Source: Paraspadella gotoi | Lineage: Eukaryota; Chaetognatha | DNA: 64,000 nucleotides | Assembly (NCBI GenBank): GCA_051294375.1 | Contig: CM119264.1 | Location: forward strand, 29,641,182-29,705,181 | Direction: 5' to 3' | Part shown: one piece after another, positions 33,481 to 47,569 of the stretch | Layout of the letters: each line of letters starts with the position of its first letter | How positions within the stretch are numbered: position 1 is the stretch's first letter | Notes under the pieces: generated by a model | The model's input: only the letters and a program-made list of their open reading frames with translations | Databases searched by the model: none | What the model was told of the DNA's origin: nothing | Position numbers and translations under genes: made by a program

Positions 33481-33590
33481 GACTCGATTGCCTGATCACG
33501 TGACTCGATTTGTTGATCACGTGACTGCGATGGTTTGATCACGTGACTCCAATGGTTTGATCACGTGACTTAATCGCTTGACCACGGGAT
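33481..33590. repeat. E-box minisatellite, GATCACGTGACT units
   Basis: Four perfect GATCACGTGACT words start at 33494, 33515, 33537 and 33559, with a decayed fifth near 33580, on a period of about 21-22 bp with TCGATTTGTT-type spacers. Confidence 0.85.
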
Positions 33591-33673
33591 AAAAGTCTAA
33601 AACCCCAGGTGTCGCCAGGCGCTGCGACAACGATCCCCCCATTAAAGACGAAATAACTCGAATCGCCCTTCGA

Positions 33674-33770
33674 ACGGGTAAGCAAAGGGTAAGCATTACA
33701 AGGTAAGCAAACGTAAAAATTACTAGGTAAGAAAATGGTAAGCATTACCAAGTACACAGGTAAATAGTTC
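33674..33770 (+). repeat. Array of donor-like GGTAAG words
   Basis: Five to six GGTAAGCA or GGTAAGAA words occur within about 95 bp, spaced mostly 10-18 bp apart. They lie directly after a short open stretch that ends at the first of them. Confidence 0.6.
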
Positions 33771-34941
33771 TTTATGGAACATTATAATTAAGGGTAATAT
33801 TTCCAAAAAAAAGTTTCATTTTAATTTAAAATTCTTTAATAAATCTCTTCGATTTGTAAACAATTCCCAAGCATTTGATATGTTGAAAGTGAAAACAAAT
33901 AAATAAATCGACGACGAAAATGACGACGAAAACGACGACGACGACGACGACGAAGACGACGACGCCTCAAAGTCATAAAATCTAAAAATAGCATCAACTT
34001 TTCAACACCCAAAGTAACAAAAGGCTTTTTTTTTAGTTGGCGAAGCGAGCGCCATCGCACGGCGGCCGTTTAAAAAAAAAAAGACAACTAACGACAATCA
34101 TTAAAAAATAAGAAAAAGTTAAAAGAGCGGAGGTTTTTCGGATGCAAGCACCAAGCAGCAAGCACCAAGCACCAAGCCCCAAGCAGTTGCTTCCCGAGAT
34201 TCGCGTCCGAAAATAGAAATAAACTTACCTGCGAATTCCGAGGATGCGAGAAATCAAAAGCGAAAGGGAAAAAGAATAGAGATGAGTAACTCGATGGTTC
34301 GATGTTATGGTGTTACGTATTCGGTATAGGAGAACTGAATACGAGTTGCTACGACACTATGAGTTGATTTACTACATTTATATATATATATATAATAGGA
34401 GTAATATGCTTGTTATCTAAAACTGAGCAAAATATGTGTAGTTTGTTCAAATTTGATAGAATATAAGCTGCTCGATTTTGTAATACTACGGGCAAGTCGC
34501 AAAGAGCGAAAGGAAGAACAAAGGATGAGAAAAAGAAGAACAAAGTTGAACAGTAAAAGGCAAACAACGAACAGCGAACATCTAATGGCGAACAACAAAT
34601 GTTGAACGGCTAATAGCCAGAGGCCAACGGCCAACGTGGAGGGTCGAACGTCGAATGGCGAACTGCTGAAAGGAGAACGGCGAAAAGGCGAACAGCGAAA
34701 AAGCGAACAGCGAAAAGGAGAACAGCGAAAAGGCGAACTCCGAGTGTCATGAACTCAATAAAAGTCAATGAAAAAACATAAAAAGCGAAATTCGTTGGAA
34801 AATCGCTGGCGTCAGATTTGAGCTGAAAAGTGGAAAGAGGTAAGTCAATTTCCCGAAGGAAAGAGAAAAAAAAGGAAGTCTTTTCCGGAAATTATCCCTC
34901 GTGAATCTCTCTCTCTCTCTCTCTTCTCTCTCTCCTCTCTC

Positions 34942-34995
<54 letters not shown>

Positions 34996-35086
34996 GAAAC
35001 CCGAATCGAGAGAGTGAGCCGTGAAACGTGATGGCGCGACATTTCTCGCCTCTCGTCTCACAGTCCTACTTCCGGTTCCACCCGGA

Positions 35087-35130
<44 letters not shown>

Positions 35131-35268
35131 GCCAACAAATCTTTTCCATCAAAAATCCTTTTATGCGAAGTAATGAATTTTGACGCGAAAGAAAAAAATG
35201 GAAGAAATTATGGGTCGCGTTTGTCCACACGTAAAAAAATGCCTTCGTCTATGTGTGTGTGTTTAGGG

Positions 35269-36230
35269 CGTTGAAAAATAACGAAATATAACAAATCAAG
35301 TGAGGTACATAGCTATTTAGTGTAATAAAGTCTGTAGAATTTGATGATGATAACCATTTTTTTGTATAGTCTCATCTTCTTTGTCGGAAATGGCGATTTT
35401 TGCAGCATATAAGGTGCTATTAAAATGGAGCAAACATTGTAGAGTATAAGAAACTCAAATTATTAAGATTTTATAAAAGCCATATTTAACTTACATAATA
35501 TGAAAATAAAGACCCATATAAATATTTTGGTAAGTTTATTTACAAATTTTATATTTTATTAATAGTTTGTTAGCTATATTTATTAATAAATAATAATAAA
35601 AAATAAGCTAAAGTGAAAAAATAAAAATTTTAAAATTTTAAAACCAGATTTGAATTCCTTACAAAAAGTGATATAAGAAAATATAATCCATTTTAAAAAA
35701 TTCTTTCATTAAGTAGGTTAAAATATTAACAACTATTATTTTTGTTTAATTTTTCAATTTTGGGCTTAAAATTATAGTTTTCTGAATTTTGACCAACTTA
35801 ATGACATAATTTTGATTTAAAAATTATATTTTCTTATATCAACTTTTTGCAAAGAATGCAAATCCATGAAAAAATTTTTGAAATTATTATTTTTTAACTT
35901 TAGCCCAATTTTTACTCATAATTATTAATAAATATAGTTAACTAACTTTTATAAAACATAAAATTTAGAAATAAACTTACCAAAATATTTTTATTAATCT
36001 TTATTTTATATTTCAAAAGCTCATATAAATTTTATAAAATTTTAATAATTTGATTTATCATAACTTATAATGGTTTTAATAATTTTATATACATTAAAAA
36101 CCTTTATTTTCGACAAGAAAGATAAAATATAACAAAAAAATGGTCATCACCATCGAATTCTACAGACTACATTACACTAAAATAGCTATGTACCTCACTT
36201 GATTTGTTATATTTTGTTATTTTTCAACGC
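35269..36230. mobile_element. Near-palindromic foldback element, copy 1
   Basis: Starts GCGTTGAAAAATAACGAAAT and ends with the complement, ATTTTGTTATTTTTCAACGC. The outer 90 bp of the arms (to CTGTAGAATT..GATG..GATAACCATTTTTT) are almost perfect inverted copies. Similarity continues inward to a centre near 35740-35790, so essentially the whole 962 bp is one imperfect stem. It has no ORF and is AT-rich. TG runs flank both ends, and no clear target duplication is seen. A non-autonomous foldback or MITE-type element is the likeliest reading. Confidence 0.75.
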
Positions 36231-36261
36231 TCTGTGTGTGTGTATGAGAGAAAGAGAGAGA

Positions 36262-36364
<103 letters not shown>

Positions 36365-37104
36365 AGAGCCAAAAAAGGCCCGGGAATTCAGTTTATTTGC
36401 TCAGTTGATGCATAAAAACGCTAATCTAACTAAGAAAATGCAACCACAGCAAATATTTAAACGTTATATTGATGCGGGAATGTTTTAACAGTTTCACTGT
36501 TTAAATAAATTCCACATTTTTATAATATATATTTTTTTTAATTCGTCAAATTAGACAATTTGGATTTTTCTCTTATTTTCTTCATTTTTCTTAGAGTTCA
36601 ATCGCACAATTTTAAACACGCTACAATCTAGTTGAGTCAATGCACCAAAAAAAAATACCACGCACACTCTTGTACCCACACAAACACACAATATACACAC
36701 ATATACTTTCGAACCCACATTAAATCCGTCCGTACTAAAATAAACGTCACGCACCGATTTCGTCCGTTCGCCCGTACAGATGATCCCCCGCGCTCCGGCC
36801 GCGTTCATTTTCTTTTTATTGTTTTTAATTTAGTTTTTATTTATTAATTTATTTTTTATAAAACTCAATTCTTATTCCTTCTTTTTAGGCGTCGTTTTCA
36901 CCTTCGTCGTATCCCATTCGGTTTTTCGCTGTCGATGCTATTTTGTTCCATTCTTTTTTCTTTTGTTCGTCTGGATTCCATTTTTTTTCTCTTGAAAATA
37001 AAAGATGGTTTTAAAAGCGTCGAATGGTGTGGAAGAGAGAAAAAAAAAAGGGAAAAGAAAGAAAGAAAGAAAGAAAGAAAGAAACAAATATAAAAAAATA
37101 AATA

Positions 37105-37163
<59 letters not shown>

Positions 37164-37635
37164 ATACAGAAATAAATAAATACAGAAATAAATAAATATA
37201 AATATAAATAAATAAATATAAATAAATAAATATAAATAAATAAATATAAATAAATAAATATAAATATAAATAAATAAATATAAAGAAAGAAAGAAAGAAA
37301 GAAAGAAAAGAAAGAAGAAAGAAAGAAAGAAGAAAGAAAGAAAAAGAAGAAAGAAAGAAAGAAAGAAAGAAAGATAATGAAAAGCAAGAAATCTAACACA
37401 GAATCATTATCCACTCGAACGAATTAAAGAAATAGATAGGCGGCCGTCTTTAGCCCCGGGCTCAGTTTCTCGAGCCACCGGGGGCGTGGATCAGGGGGGC
37501 GGTCTTGTCAGTGGGCGTGGCTTCTCTTTCCGGAAACGTTTTTTTTTGTTTCGCTCGCGACCTCGAACGAAAAAGTCGGCGATGAAAGGTGAGAAAATTA
37601 GGGAAGGATCACGATTCACGATTCACGATTCACGC

Positions 37636-37727
<92 letters not shown>

Positions 37728-38239
37728 GTCGATGATGACGTCAGCAATATATGATGAAATTATTTAGAATTGATTAAGAAGAGAAAGTTAAAAATATATT
37801 TAATTGATAGGTAAAATGTTTGATATACTATTTGACGTTAATTCCATGATTGATACATTTTTTGATTGATTTAGAATTTTTTTTTTTTTTTTTTCATTTA
37901 TTTTTTATTTTTATTTTTTATTTTTTTATTTATTTTTTTATTTATTTTTTTTTTGTGATTGATATATCGATTACTTCATTTACTACTAGCTATTGATTCA
38001 TATATATTGATTGAATTATTAGCCGACTCAGATATTGATTTAATTGTCCCACGATCCACGATTCACGATCGCAATCCCGACTTTCATGAAAAAAAAGAAA
38101 TATTGGACTTCTGGATTCACCGTCGCCATCTTGGATTCGACTCATCGCTCGACCCTTTTTTCGACATTAGAAATTCTCCGCAGAGGGAAGGACGAGGCGG
38201 GGGGCGGCTGGGGGGAGGCGTGTCCATCCAATCAGAGGA

Positions 38240-38600
38240 AATCGAGACTCTGTTTCCTCGAATCAGGCTGTGGACACTGTGGGGACGAGAAACGATCCCG
38301 TGTGGACAATTCCGAGTGGGTATTGTCGAGTGTGGTTCGATTCGTCGGGAGGGCAACTCCTGGGAAGAGGGGTCGATTCCTTGTTGGCCTTGCGGACAGT
38401 GGGGTCATTCTCACGAGGACAGTGGGGACAGGAGGCAAAATCCGTGTGGACAACTGTGAGGAAGAGGGTCGATTACGTGTGGGCCTTGCGGACTGTGGGT
38501 CGATCCCACGTGGACAGTGAAGACAAGAGGCAAATCCGTGTGGACAACTGTGAGAAAGAGGGTCGATTCCACGTGGGACGAGAGTCGACCCCGCGAAGGC
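38240..38600. repeat. Degenerate 95-bp array, copy 1
   Basis: GTGTGGACAACTGTGAGGAA and GGTCGATTCCACGTG words alternate with an apparent period of about 95 bp and internal half-periods. GC-rich. Open in several frames, but protein-like frames change between the copies at 47055-47400 and 62840-63180, arguing against coding. Confidence 0.65.
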
Positions 38601-38710
38601 ATTTAGGAATTTGGTCCCCGTATTTAGTCCGTTAGGTCGAAAGGTTCATTCTTCTGGGAATCAAAACCTTTTTTTCTTCTTTTATGGTTTTCGTCGGTTG
38701 GAATCAAAGA

Positions 38711-38797
<87 letters not shown>

Positions 38798-39807
38798 CAG
38801 ATGGAAGATTTTGTGAATTGCGTCGTTGGTTTTGGATTTTGTGGGAAAACAATCGACGGTTCATTTTGAGGTTCATTTCTTAAAATGGACTTGGAAGATC
38901 ATTGTCCCTCTTTTTTCTCATTTTTTTTTCTTTTCAAAAGCATCCTTGTATTAAATTTTTCTTTCTTATCGACTTTTCATTTTGATGATGAATTTAGTTC
39001 CGTCAATTCTGTGGCGAATTTGAGAATATCGAATCCTCATTTTCTCAAGATTATCACGGATGGACTAATGGAATGTGTCAAGGGAAAAAAGAAGACGATG
39101 ACGAAAACGACGACGACGACGACGACGCGACGCACGGACACTGGATAACGACGACGACTTCAGAGTGTAAAAATGAAAAATTAGGAAATGATAAACCGGT
39201 GACGGGATATGACATCAAAAAATTTTCATTGAAAAGATGAAACATTAATGACAAAAGAAAAAAAGTTCATTTGATATTAAAATAATGGATGTGAGGCGGA
39301 AGACTTAAACCCGCCACAACGCTGTCTGTCGTTTGCAACCAAAAATAGCCAATTTGGTCTTTGAAACTTACAAAGGTCAAAACGAAAACGCGTATAAGAA
39401 AACAAACACAAAACAAAACAAATAAAAGAGAAAACAAAATTTCTAAAGAATCTTGGAAGTTTAGTCCGAACGCATCGCGCGAACAAATATAGACTTTTTC
39501 GATAAAATTGTTTTTTGTTTTTTTTTGTTTTTTATTTTTTCTTTGTTGTTGAAATTAGTTTTTCCCATTTCTTCGGTTAACTAAAGTCTTAACAAATAAT
39601 ATGGAAATTGTTTGTTTTTTGTTGGTTTTATTTATTTTTTCCAGATTAGAACCTTGTGTGTTTCTTTGTCAGAACCAATAAGAATAAAAGTCACGTGTTC
39701 TCAAGAAAGTGACCAGTTGTATTTCACCGAACGAAAAATTCTCCCGTCATAAAAATGACAATTATGGTGTTGAGGCTTCGAGACGAAAGAGCGGCGCGCG
39801 CGCGCGC

Positions 39808-39890
<83 letters not shown>

Positions 39891-40204
39891 AATATTCGTG
39901 GCAACTCACGAAAGGGCGGGGTTTCAGCACAAGTTTCCGGCCCGTGACTTTTGCGCGCGTGCCATTAGCGTCTAATGCCATTAGTCCATAATGCCAGTGG
40001 CGTGAAATGCCATAGCGTTAAAACTAAAACGTCCTTCACAATAATACTCTGCTTTTTCTCTGCTAAAAAAAAACGCGTTGTAAAATTGTCACACCATGTA
40101 TTTCGCAAGAAAATATAATTAATTTTATTTGTATTCGTAATGTTTGAAATTTGATTAAAACGTTTTCTATGTTGAACAGCAGATTGGAAAATTAACATTT
40201 GATA

Positions 40205-40530
40205 ATCGGTGAAAGAACGAATTGAAAAGTGATCTCCTTGCGAATGAATGTGTGATAATTAAACGAATTTGAAAAAATGTGTTCCTCTCTGTTGAATGAA
40301 TTGAAATTAAACGAATTGAAAAAAGTGTCTTCCTCTGTCGAATGAATTGAAATTAAACGAATTGAAAAAAAGTGTCTCCTCTGTCGAATGAATTGAAATT
40401 AAACGAAATGAAAAAGTGTCTCCTCTGTGAATGAATTGAAATAAACGAATTGAAAAAAGTTGTCTCCTCTGTCGAATTAATTGAAATAAACGAATTGAAA
40501 AAGTGTCACCTCTGTTCGAATGAAAGGTTT
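40205..40530. repeat. About 48-bp minisatellite, copy 1
   Basis: About seven units of GAATTGAAATTAAACGAATT followed by GAAAAAAGTGTCTCCTCTGTC. The counterpart in the second block is at 48975-49245. Confidence 0.85.
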
Positions 40531-40850
40531 AGGTCGCCTTTTTTTCTTTCGTTGACCCGAAAAGTTGATTCGATCTTCGAACCTACATCTCTTTCTGTTG
40601 ACTAATGAATAATCGTTTGTTTTCAATTGTTACTCCTATGGCCTCAAACTGTCCAACATTCCTAACCATGTCTATCAGTGCGACCACTTCTATTCTCACG
40701 CCATGCCCACTTCTCAACATGTCTCATATGTCAATTTCCATGTCCAACCACGGACCTCACCTGTCTCCAAAGAGATCGTCCAATCTCCATACCAGATTCA
40801 AGTTGTTTGTCAATTGTGCTTTTTGACCCAGAATGTCTCTTCTCTCTCTC

Positions 40851-40881
<31 letters not shown>

Positions 40882-40911
40882 TATCTCCTCTCTCTCTCTC
40901 TCTCTCTCTCT

Positions 40912-40946
<35 letters not shown>

Positions 40947-41549
40947 CTTTAAACAAAGCAACTCCATTTCCCCGCGTTCCGACCGAGCGGAGACACCTAG
41001 CGGGCGCGGACACGAAACACTGGCGTGCCTGCCAATCTTACGGCGTACGTCGCGAATCTCTGGCGCGCGTGTTAAAAAACCGTTCGCACCTTGCCCGCGT
41101 CCGGCGGTAATTTACCCGAACGCAGCAATCCTCGCGGGAATCCGCGGACCGAATAAAGAAGGAGAAGGCCGTGGCGGTGAGGCGGCCGAGGCGTGTTTAG
41201 GCGGTGCGTGGCGGACGGTGTGGGCAGCAGCCCGGCTATAGCGGTAAGCGGCGAGTCGGCGAAATGCCCCGGATTCCAAGTTGCCGTCTCGGTCGGACGC
41301 CGTAGAGTGGAGAGGAAGCACCAGCCCGCGGCGGTTAAAGGGGGGCGGAGGGGGGGCGGAGGGGGTATTTCGAAGGGGGGGCAGACGTGGGGGGGGCGGA
41401 AGGAGAGAAAGAGGGTGGGAGAAGGAAAAGGTGCGGCGTGGGCGTGGCGGCGTCAAAGTGGGGTCGTCACGATTCAACGCCGAAGTTGCGGAAGAGAACG
41501 CCGCAGACGAAAGCGACGATGCGAATCCGTGGAATTTCCATCGCAGTTC

Positions 41550-41830
41550 ACCTTTGTGGCGTTGGCGTAAGGTTTGCGTTCATGTTGATGTTGGCGTTCT
41601 TGTTGGCGTTTTGGTTTGTCTTGGCGTGGGGTTAGCAGTCTGATTAGCGATGAAATTTTTATTGGCGTTTGTCTAGTGGGGTTGGCTTGACTTGGCGTAA
41701 GCGTTCTTGATGAAGTTTGAGTTCTAATTGGCGTCGTAGTTTGTATTGACGTTCTTGCTACGTTGGCTTCTTCTTGTTGGCGTTAACGTTGGCGCCAGAG
41801 AACAGAACGCCGATGTCTTGAAGTGAATAA
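41550..41830. repeat. Degenerate TTGGCGTT array, copy 1
   Basis: More than a dozen GTTGGCGTT, TTGGCGT and TTGACGTT words occur in 280 bp, following the CpG-rich islet. The copy in the second block is at 50265-50510. Confidence 0.7.
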
Positions 41831-42149
41831 CAGAGAGATAGGTAGAGGAAATTTTAGCCTGCGAGGGCCTGCCTACATCTGCGTGCGTCTGTAAACGTGA
41901 GATCAGACAGGTGCAGCTTGGTGCGCTCGAAATAATACCTCCGCGTTTCTTCGACCGAAAAAAGAATTAAAAAAACGGAGGTAATAAAAATTTAATAAAA
42001 ATATGAAATTCCATCGGTTCTGAAAATGGAGCCGGAAAGAGGACGCGGTCTGCGGGAAGGAGAAAACGTCGTAAATTGGAAACCGTCAAACTTTAGGCCT
42101 TATTCTCCTAAAACGCCCCGTTTTCGTCTTAAATTCAGAAATAATATAC

Positions 42150-42414
42150 TTTAAGATTTAAAGATTAACAGAGAAGTAGTGAGTAAGGTTAGAGATTAGG
42201 TTAGTATTAGGGTTAGGTGTCAAGGTTGGGACTCTGGTTAAGGGTTAAAGGTTTAAAGTCAAAGGTTAAAGATTCAGGGTTTAAGGTTTAAAGTTTAAGG
42301 TTAAAGATTCAGGGGTTAAAGGTTCAACCAGTAGTTGGGCAATGCCCGACTACAAACCTGTCCTCACATCTGACCACTATTCTGTCTCACCACTTTGTTG
42401 GAAAAACTTTTACC

Positions 42415-42461
<47 letters not shown>

Positions 42462-42900
42462 TCTTCTTTACACAAAAATTTATTATTGAATGTTATATGC
42501 TGATGAAGGCTAGAAGTAAAACAAGCCAAACATGTCCAACTATTAATCAAAATCGTTGTTAAAAATTCAAAATTGTTTGCTTTCTCTGATACCGAATAAA
42601 CAAAAAAAAGAAAGGATTATCGCATCAGGTTAAAGGTTTAAAGTTTAAAGGTTAAAGATTCAGGGTTAAAGGTTAAAGGTTTAAAGTTTAAGGTTTAAAG
42701 TTCAGGGTTAAAGGTTAAAGATTTAAAGTTTAAGGTTAAAGATTCAGGGTTAAAGGTTAAAGATTTAAAGTTAAGATTAAAGATTCAGGGTTAAGGTTAA
42801 AGATTAAAGTTTAAGGTTAAAGATTCAGGGTTAAGGTTAAAGGTTGAAGAATACGGATTTGGATTTAGATTTAGGTTTTGGGTTAAGAATTAAGTTATAA
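42150..42900. repeat. Telomere-like degenerate array, copy 1
   Basis: Long array of AGGGTTAAAGGTTTAAAG, GGTTAAAGATTCAGGGTTAA and GTTAGGG words. It is interrupted at 42325-42620 by a unique insert that begins with the hairpin GTAGTTGGGCAATGCCCGAC and contains a CT tract. The copy is at 50870-51600. Confidence 0.75.
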
Positions 42901-43874
42901 ATTTCATATTAGATTTAAGCTAAATATTAGGGATAGACATAATTCTATAAAAATTTAAATAAAAATAAAGAACAGGAAAAAATGGATCAACTTCTTTGCG
43001 GAAAAGAGAGTCCAACTTCTTATTAGACGTCGAGCGAGAGTATATCGAAGCCACAAACGAAAATAGATATAATTTTTTCTTCGTTTATATTCGATTTTCC
43101 ATTTGAAGGAAAATCTTCTTTTTTCTGGGGGGAGGAGGAGGGAAGAAGGGGGTTGCGATTTGTCTTTCCGTTGCCAAGCGACGGAAGAGGATTACGTCGA
43201 GAGTTTTATGTCATTGTGACTTAAGTTCGAAGGATCAGTGAAGAAATTTTAAAAAGTCGGTTGCCAGATCGGTTTAAGCTCACATAAAAGTATTAATTCC
43301 TTTTGACATATTACTTTAAGGCCCAATCGTCTAAAAGCCATCAGCCTACAACTTAGGCTAAGATTAGGCTAAGTGGTCTTCAATCATTAAAAAAATATAT
43401 ATATTTTGTGGCCGGGCACCGCATATTGTTCAGCCATTTAGAGTATTATGAGTTTCTCATTTACGATTTTCCAACTGCAATGATATCGATTATAAAACTA
43501 GAGCAGAAAGTAATCTTACCTTTGCGTTGTGTAGATGCTCTCTCTATTTCCAAGAGAAACACTAACATCCCATCCCAATAATAAATTCGAATTTGTACAT
43601 TCTCGCTAATTTCAAATCGAGTTCAGCCTATGGGTTCCACCCTTCCTCGGTCAAGCGGGTGAGGATCTAAACTTTCCCAACGCCTAACCTTTTTGCAAAA
43701 TGACGTCTCGTGAATGGCGAAAACTATTATTAACTTGATTAGAAAATTAAAATCATTCTATAAAATCGAAATCTTAGAAAAATAAAAAAAGAAACCGGCG
43801 ATTCACCTCCATTCTCTTCTCGCCATCTGATGGTCGTCGCTGCCGAATCGACGCCTGATTCGATCTCCTCTTCC

Positions 43875-43899
43875 NNNNNNNNNNNNNNNNNNNNNNNNN
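43875..43899. other. Assembly gap, 25 N
   Basis: 25 N between the end of block copy 1 and the start of block copy 2. Copy 2 begins inside the (GCC)n tract right after the gap. Confidence 0.95.
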
Positions 43900-43937
<38 letters not shown>

Positions 43938-45043
43938 ACAAATCTTTTCCATCAAAAATCCTTTTATGCGAAGTAATGAATTTTGACGCGAAAGAAAAAA
44001 ATGGAAGAAATTATGGGTCGCGTTTGTCCACACGTAAAAAAATGCCTTCGTCTATGTGTGTGTGTGTTAGGGCGTTGAAAAATAACGAAATATAACAAAT
44101 CAAGTGAGGTACATAGCTATTTAGTGTAATAAAGTCTGTAGAATTTGATGATGATAACCATTTTTTTGTATAGTCTCATCTTCTTTGTCGGAAATGGCGA
44201 TTTTTGCAGCATATAAGGTGCTATTAAAATGGAGCAAACATTGTAGAGTATAAGAAACTCAAATTATTAAGATTTTATAAAAGCCATATTTAACTTACAT
44301 AATATGAAAATAAAGACCCATATAAATATTTTGGTAAGTTTATTTACAAATTTTATATTTTATTAATAGTTTGTTAGCTATATTTATTAATAAATAATAA
44401 TAAAAATAAGCTAAAGTGAAAAAATAAAAATTTTAAAATTTTAAAACCAGATTTGAATTCCTTACAAAAAGTTGATATAAGAAAATATAATCCATTTTAA
44501 AAAATTCTTTCATTAAGTAGGTTAAAAATATTAACAACTATTATTTTTGTTTAATTTTTCAATTTTGGCTTAAAATATAGTTTTCTGAATTTTGACCAAC
44601 TTAATGACATAATTTTGATTAAAAAATTATATTTTCTTATTCAACTTTTTGCAAAGAATGCAAATCATGAAAAAATTTTTGAAATTATATTTTTTAACTT
44701 TAGCCCAATTTTTACTCATAATTATTAATAAATATAGTTAACTAACTTTTATAAAACATAAAATTTAGAAATAAACTTACCAAAATATTTTTATTAATTT
44801 TATTTTATATTTCAAAAGCTCATATAAATTTTATAAAATTTTAATAATTTGATTTATCATAACTTATAATGGTTTAATAATTTTATATACATTAAAACCT
44901 TTATTTTTCGACAAGAAAGATAAAATTATACAAAAAAATGGTCATCACCATCGAATTCTACAGACTACATTACACTAAAATAGCTATGTACCTCACTTGA
45001 TTTGTTATATTTTGTTATTTTTCAACGCTCTGTGTGTGTGTAT

Positions 45044-45132
<89 letters not shown>

Positions 45133-45916
45133 AGAGAGGCGAGAGGAGAGAGAGAGAGATGGAGAGAGCCAAAAAAGGCCCGGGAATTCAGTTTATTTGC
45201 TCAGTTGATGCATAAAAACGCTAATCTAACTAAGAAAATGCAACCACAGCAAATATTTAAACGTTATATTGATGCGGGAATGTTTTAACAGTTTCACTGT
45301 TTAAATAAATTCCACATTTTTATAAATATATATTTTTTTTAATTCGTCAAATTAGACAATTTGGATTTTTCTCTTATTTTCTTCATTTTTCTTAGAGTTC
45401 AATCGCACAATTTTAAACACGCTACAATCTAGTTGAGTCAATGCACCACAAAAAAAAAATACCACGCACACTCTTGTACCCACACAAACACACAAATATA
45501 CACACATATACTTTCGAACCCACATTAAATCCGTCCGTACTAAAAATAAACGTCACGCACCGATTTTCGTCCGTTCGCCCGTACAGATGATCCCCCGCCG
45601 GCTCCGGCCGCGTTCATTTTCTTTTTATTGTTTTTAATTTAGTTTTTATTTATTAATTTATTTTTTATTAAAACTCAATTCTTATTCCTTCTTTTTAGGC
45701 GTCGTTTTCACCTTCGTCGTATCCCATTCGGTTTTTCGCTGTCGATGCTATTTTGTTCCATTTCTTTTTTCTTTTGTTCGTCTGGATTCCATTTTTTTTC
45801 TCTTGAAAAATAAAAGATGGTTTTAAAAGCGTCGAATGGTGTGGAAGAGACAGAAAAAAAAGGGAAAAGAAAGAAAGAAAGAAAGAAAGAAAGAAACAAA
45901 TATAAAAAAATAAATA

Positions 45917-45975
<59 letters not shown>

Positions 45976-46094
45976 ATACAGAAATAAATAAATACAGAAA
46001 TAAATAAATATAAATATAAATAAATAAATATAAATAAATAAATATAAATAAATAAATATAAATAAATAAATATAAATATAAATAAATAAATATA

Positions 46095-46180
<86 letters not shown>

Positions 46181-46443
46181 ATGAAAAAGCAAGAAAACTC
46201 TAACACAGAATCATTATCCACTCGAACGAATTAAAGAAATAGAATAGGCGGCCGTCTTTAGCCCCCGGGCTCAGTTTCTCGAGCCACCGGGGGCGTGGAT
46301 CAGGGGGGCGGTCTTGTCAGTGGGCGTGGCTTCTCTTTCCGGAAACGTTTTTTTTGTTTCGCTCGCGACCTCGAACGAAAAAGTCGGCGATGAAAGGTGA
46401 GAAAATTAGGGAAGGATCACGATTCACGATTCACGATTCACGC

Positions 46444-46512
<69 letters not shown>

Positions 46513-47509
46513 GTCGATGATGACGTCAGCAATATATGATGAAATTATTTAGAATTGATTAAGAAGAGAAAGTTAAAATATATTTAATTGATAGGTAAAA
46601 TGTTTGATATACTATTTGACGTTAATTCCATGATTGATACATTTTTTGATTGATTTAGAATTTTTTTGTTTTTTTTTTTCATTTATTTTTTATTTTTTAT
46701 TTTTTATTTTTTTTATTTATTTTTTTATTTATTTTTTTTTTTTTTGTGATTGATATATCGATTACTTCATTTACTACTAGCTAATTGATTCATATATATT
46801 GATTGAATTATTAGCCGACTCAGATATTGATTTAATTGTCCCACGATCCACGATTCACGATCGCAATCCCGACTTTCATGAAAAAAAAGAAATATTGGAC
46901 TTCTGGATTCACCGTCGCCATCTTGGATTCGACCTCATCGCTCGACCCTTTTTTCGACATTAGAAATTCTCCGCAGAGGGAAGGACGAGGGCGGGGGGCG
47001 GCTGGGGGGAGGGCGTGTCCATCCAATCAGAGGAAATCGAGACTCTGTTTCCTCGAATCAGGCTGTGGACAACTGTGGGGACGAGAAACGATCCCGTGTG
47101 GACAATTCCGAGTGGGTATTGTCGAGTGTGGTTCGATTCGTCGGGAGGGCAACTCCTGGGAAGAGGGGTCGATTCCTTGTTGGCCTTGCGGACAGTGGGG
47201 TCATTCTCACGAGGACAGTGGGGACAGGAGGCAAATCCGTGTGGACAACTGTGAGGAAGAGGGTCGATTACGTGTGGGCCTTGCGGACTGTGGGTCGATC
47301 CCACGTGGACAGTGAAGACAAGAGGCAAATCCGTGTGGACAACTGTGAGAAAGAGGGTCGATTCCACGTGGGACGAGAGTCGACCCCGCGAAGGCATTTA
47401 GGAATTTAGTCCCCGTATTTAGTCCGTTAGGTCGAAAGGTTCATTCTTCTGGGAATCAAAACCTTTTTTCTTCTTTTATGGTTTTCGTCGGTTGGAATCA
47501 AAGACAATT

Positions 47510-47569
<60 letters not shown>

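Larger units (their letters stand above)
30330..34960. other. Gene-free minisatellite-rich interval
   Basis: No recognised gene. It holds (GA)n at 30470-30520, a (CT)-rich stretch at 31320-31440, a 72-bp minisatellite, an NRF1-like word at 32276, TTCATTTTGTT repeats at 32440-32560, (GA)n at 32620-32710 and (CT)n at 32828-33105 and 33330-33398. Further right are an E-box minisatellite, a GTAAG array, (GAC)n at 33909-33962 and GGCGAACAGCGAAAA repeats at 34560-34740. A 57-base open stretch ending in ACG|GTAAGC at 33674 could be a lone exon but has no recognisable domain. Confidence 0.5.

Noticed and set aside
37959-38635. Overlapping plus-strand ORFs in the large block, repeated in copies 2 and 3
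   Set aside because: Frames are not conserved between copies, the region is a tandem repeat, and no domain is visible.
38800-38870. Possible exon after the CT tract (CTTTCTCAG|ATGGAAGATTTTGTG)
   Set aside because: A strong-looking acceptor, but the frame closes after 21 codons and a base change shifts it in copy 2.
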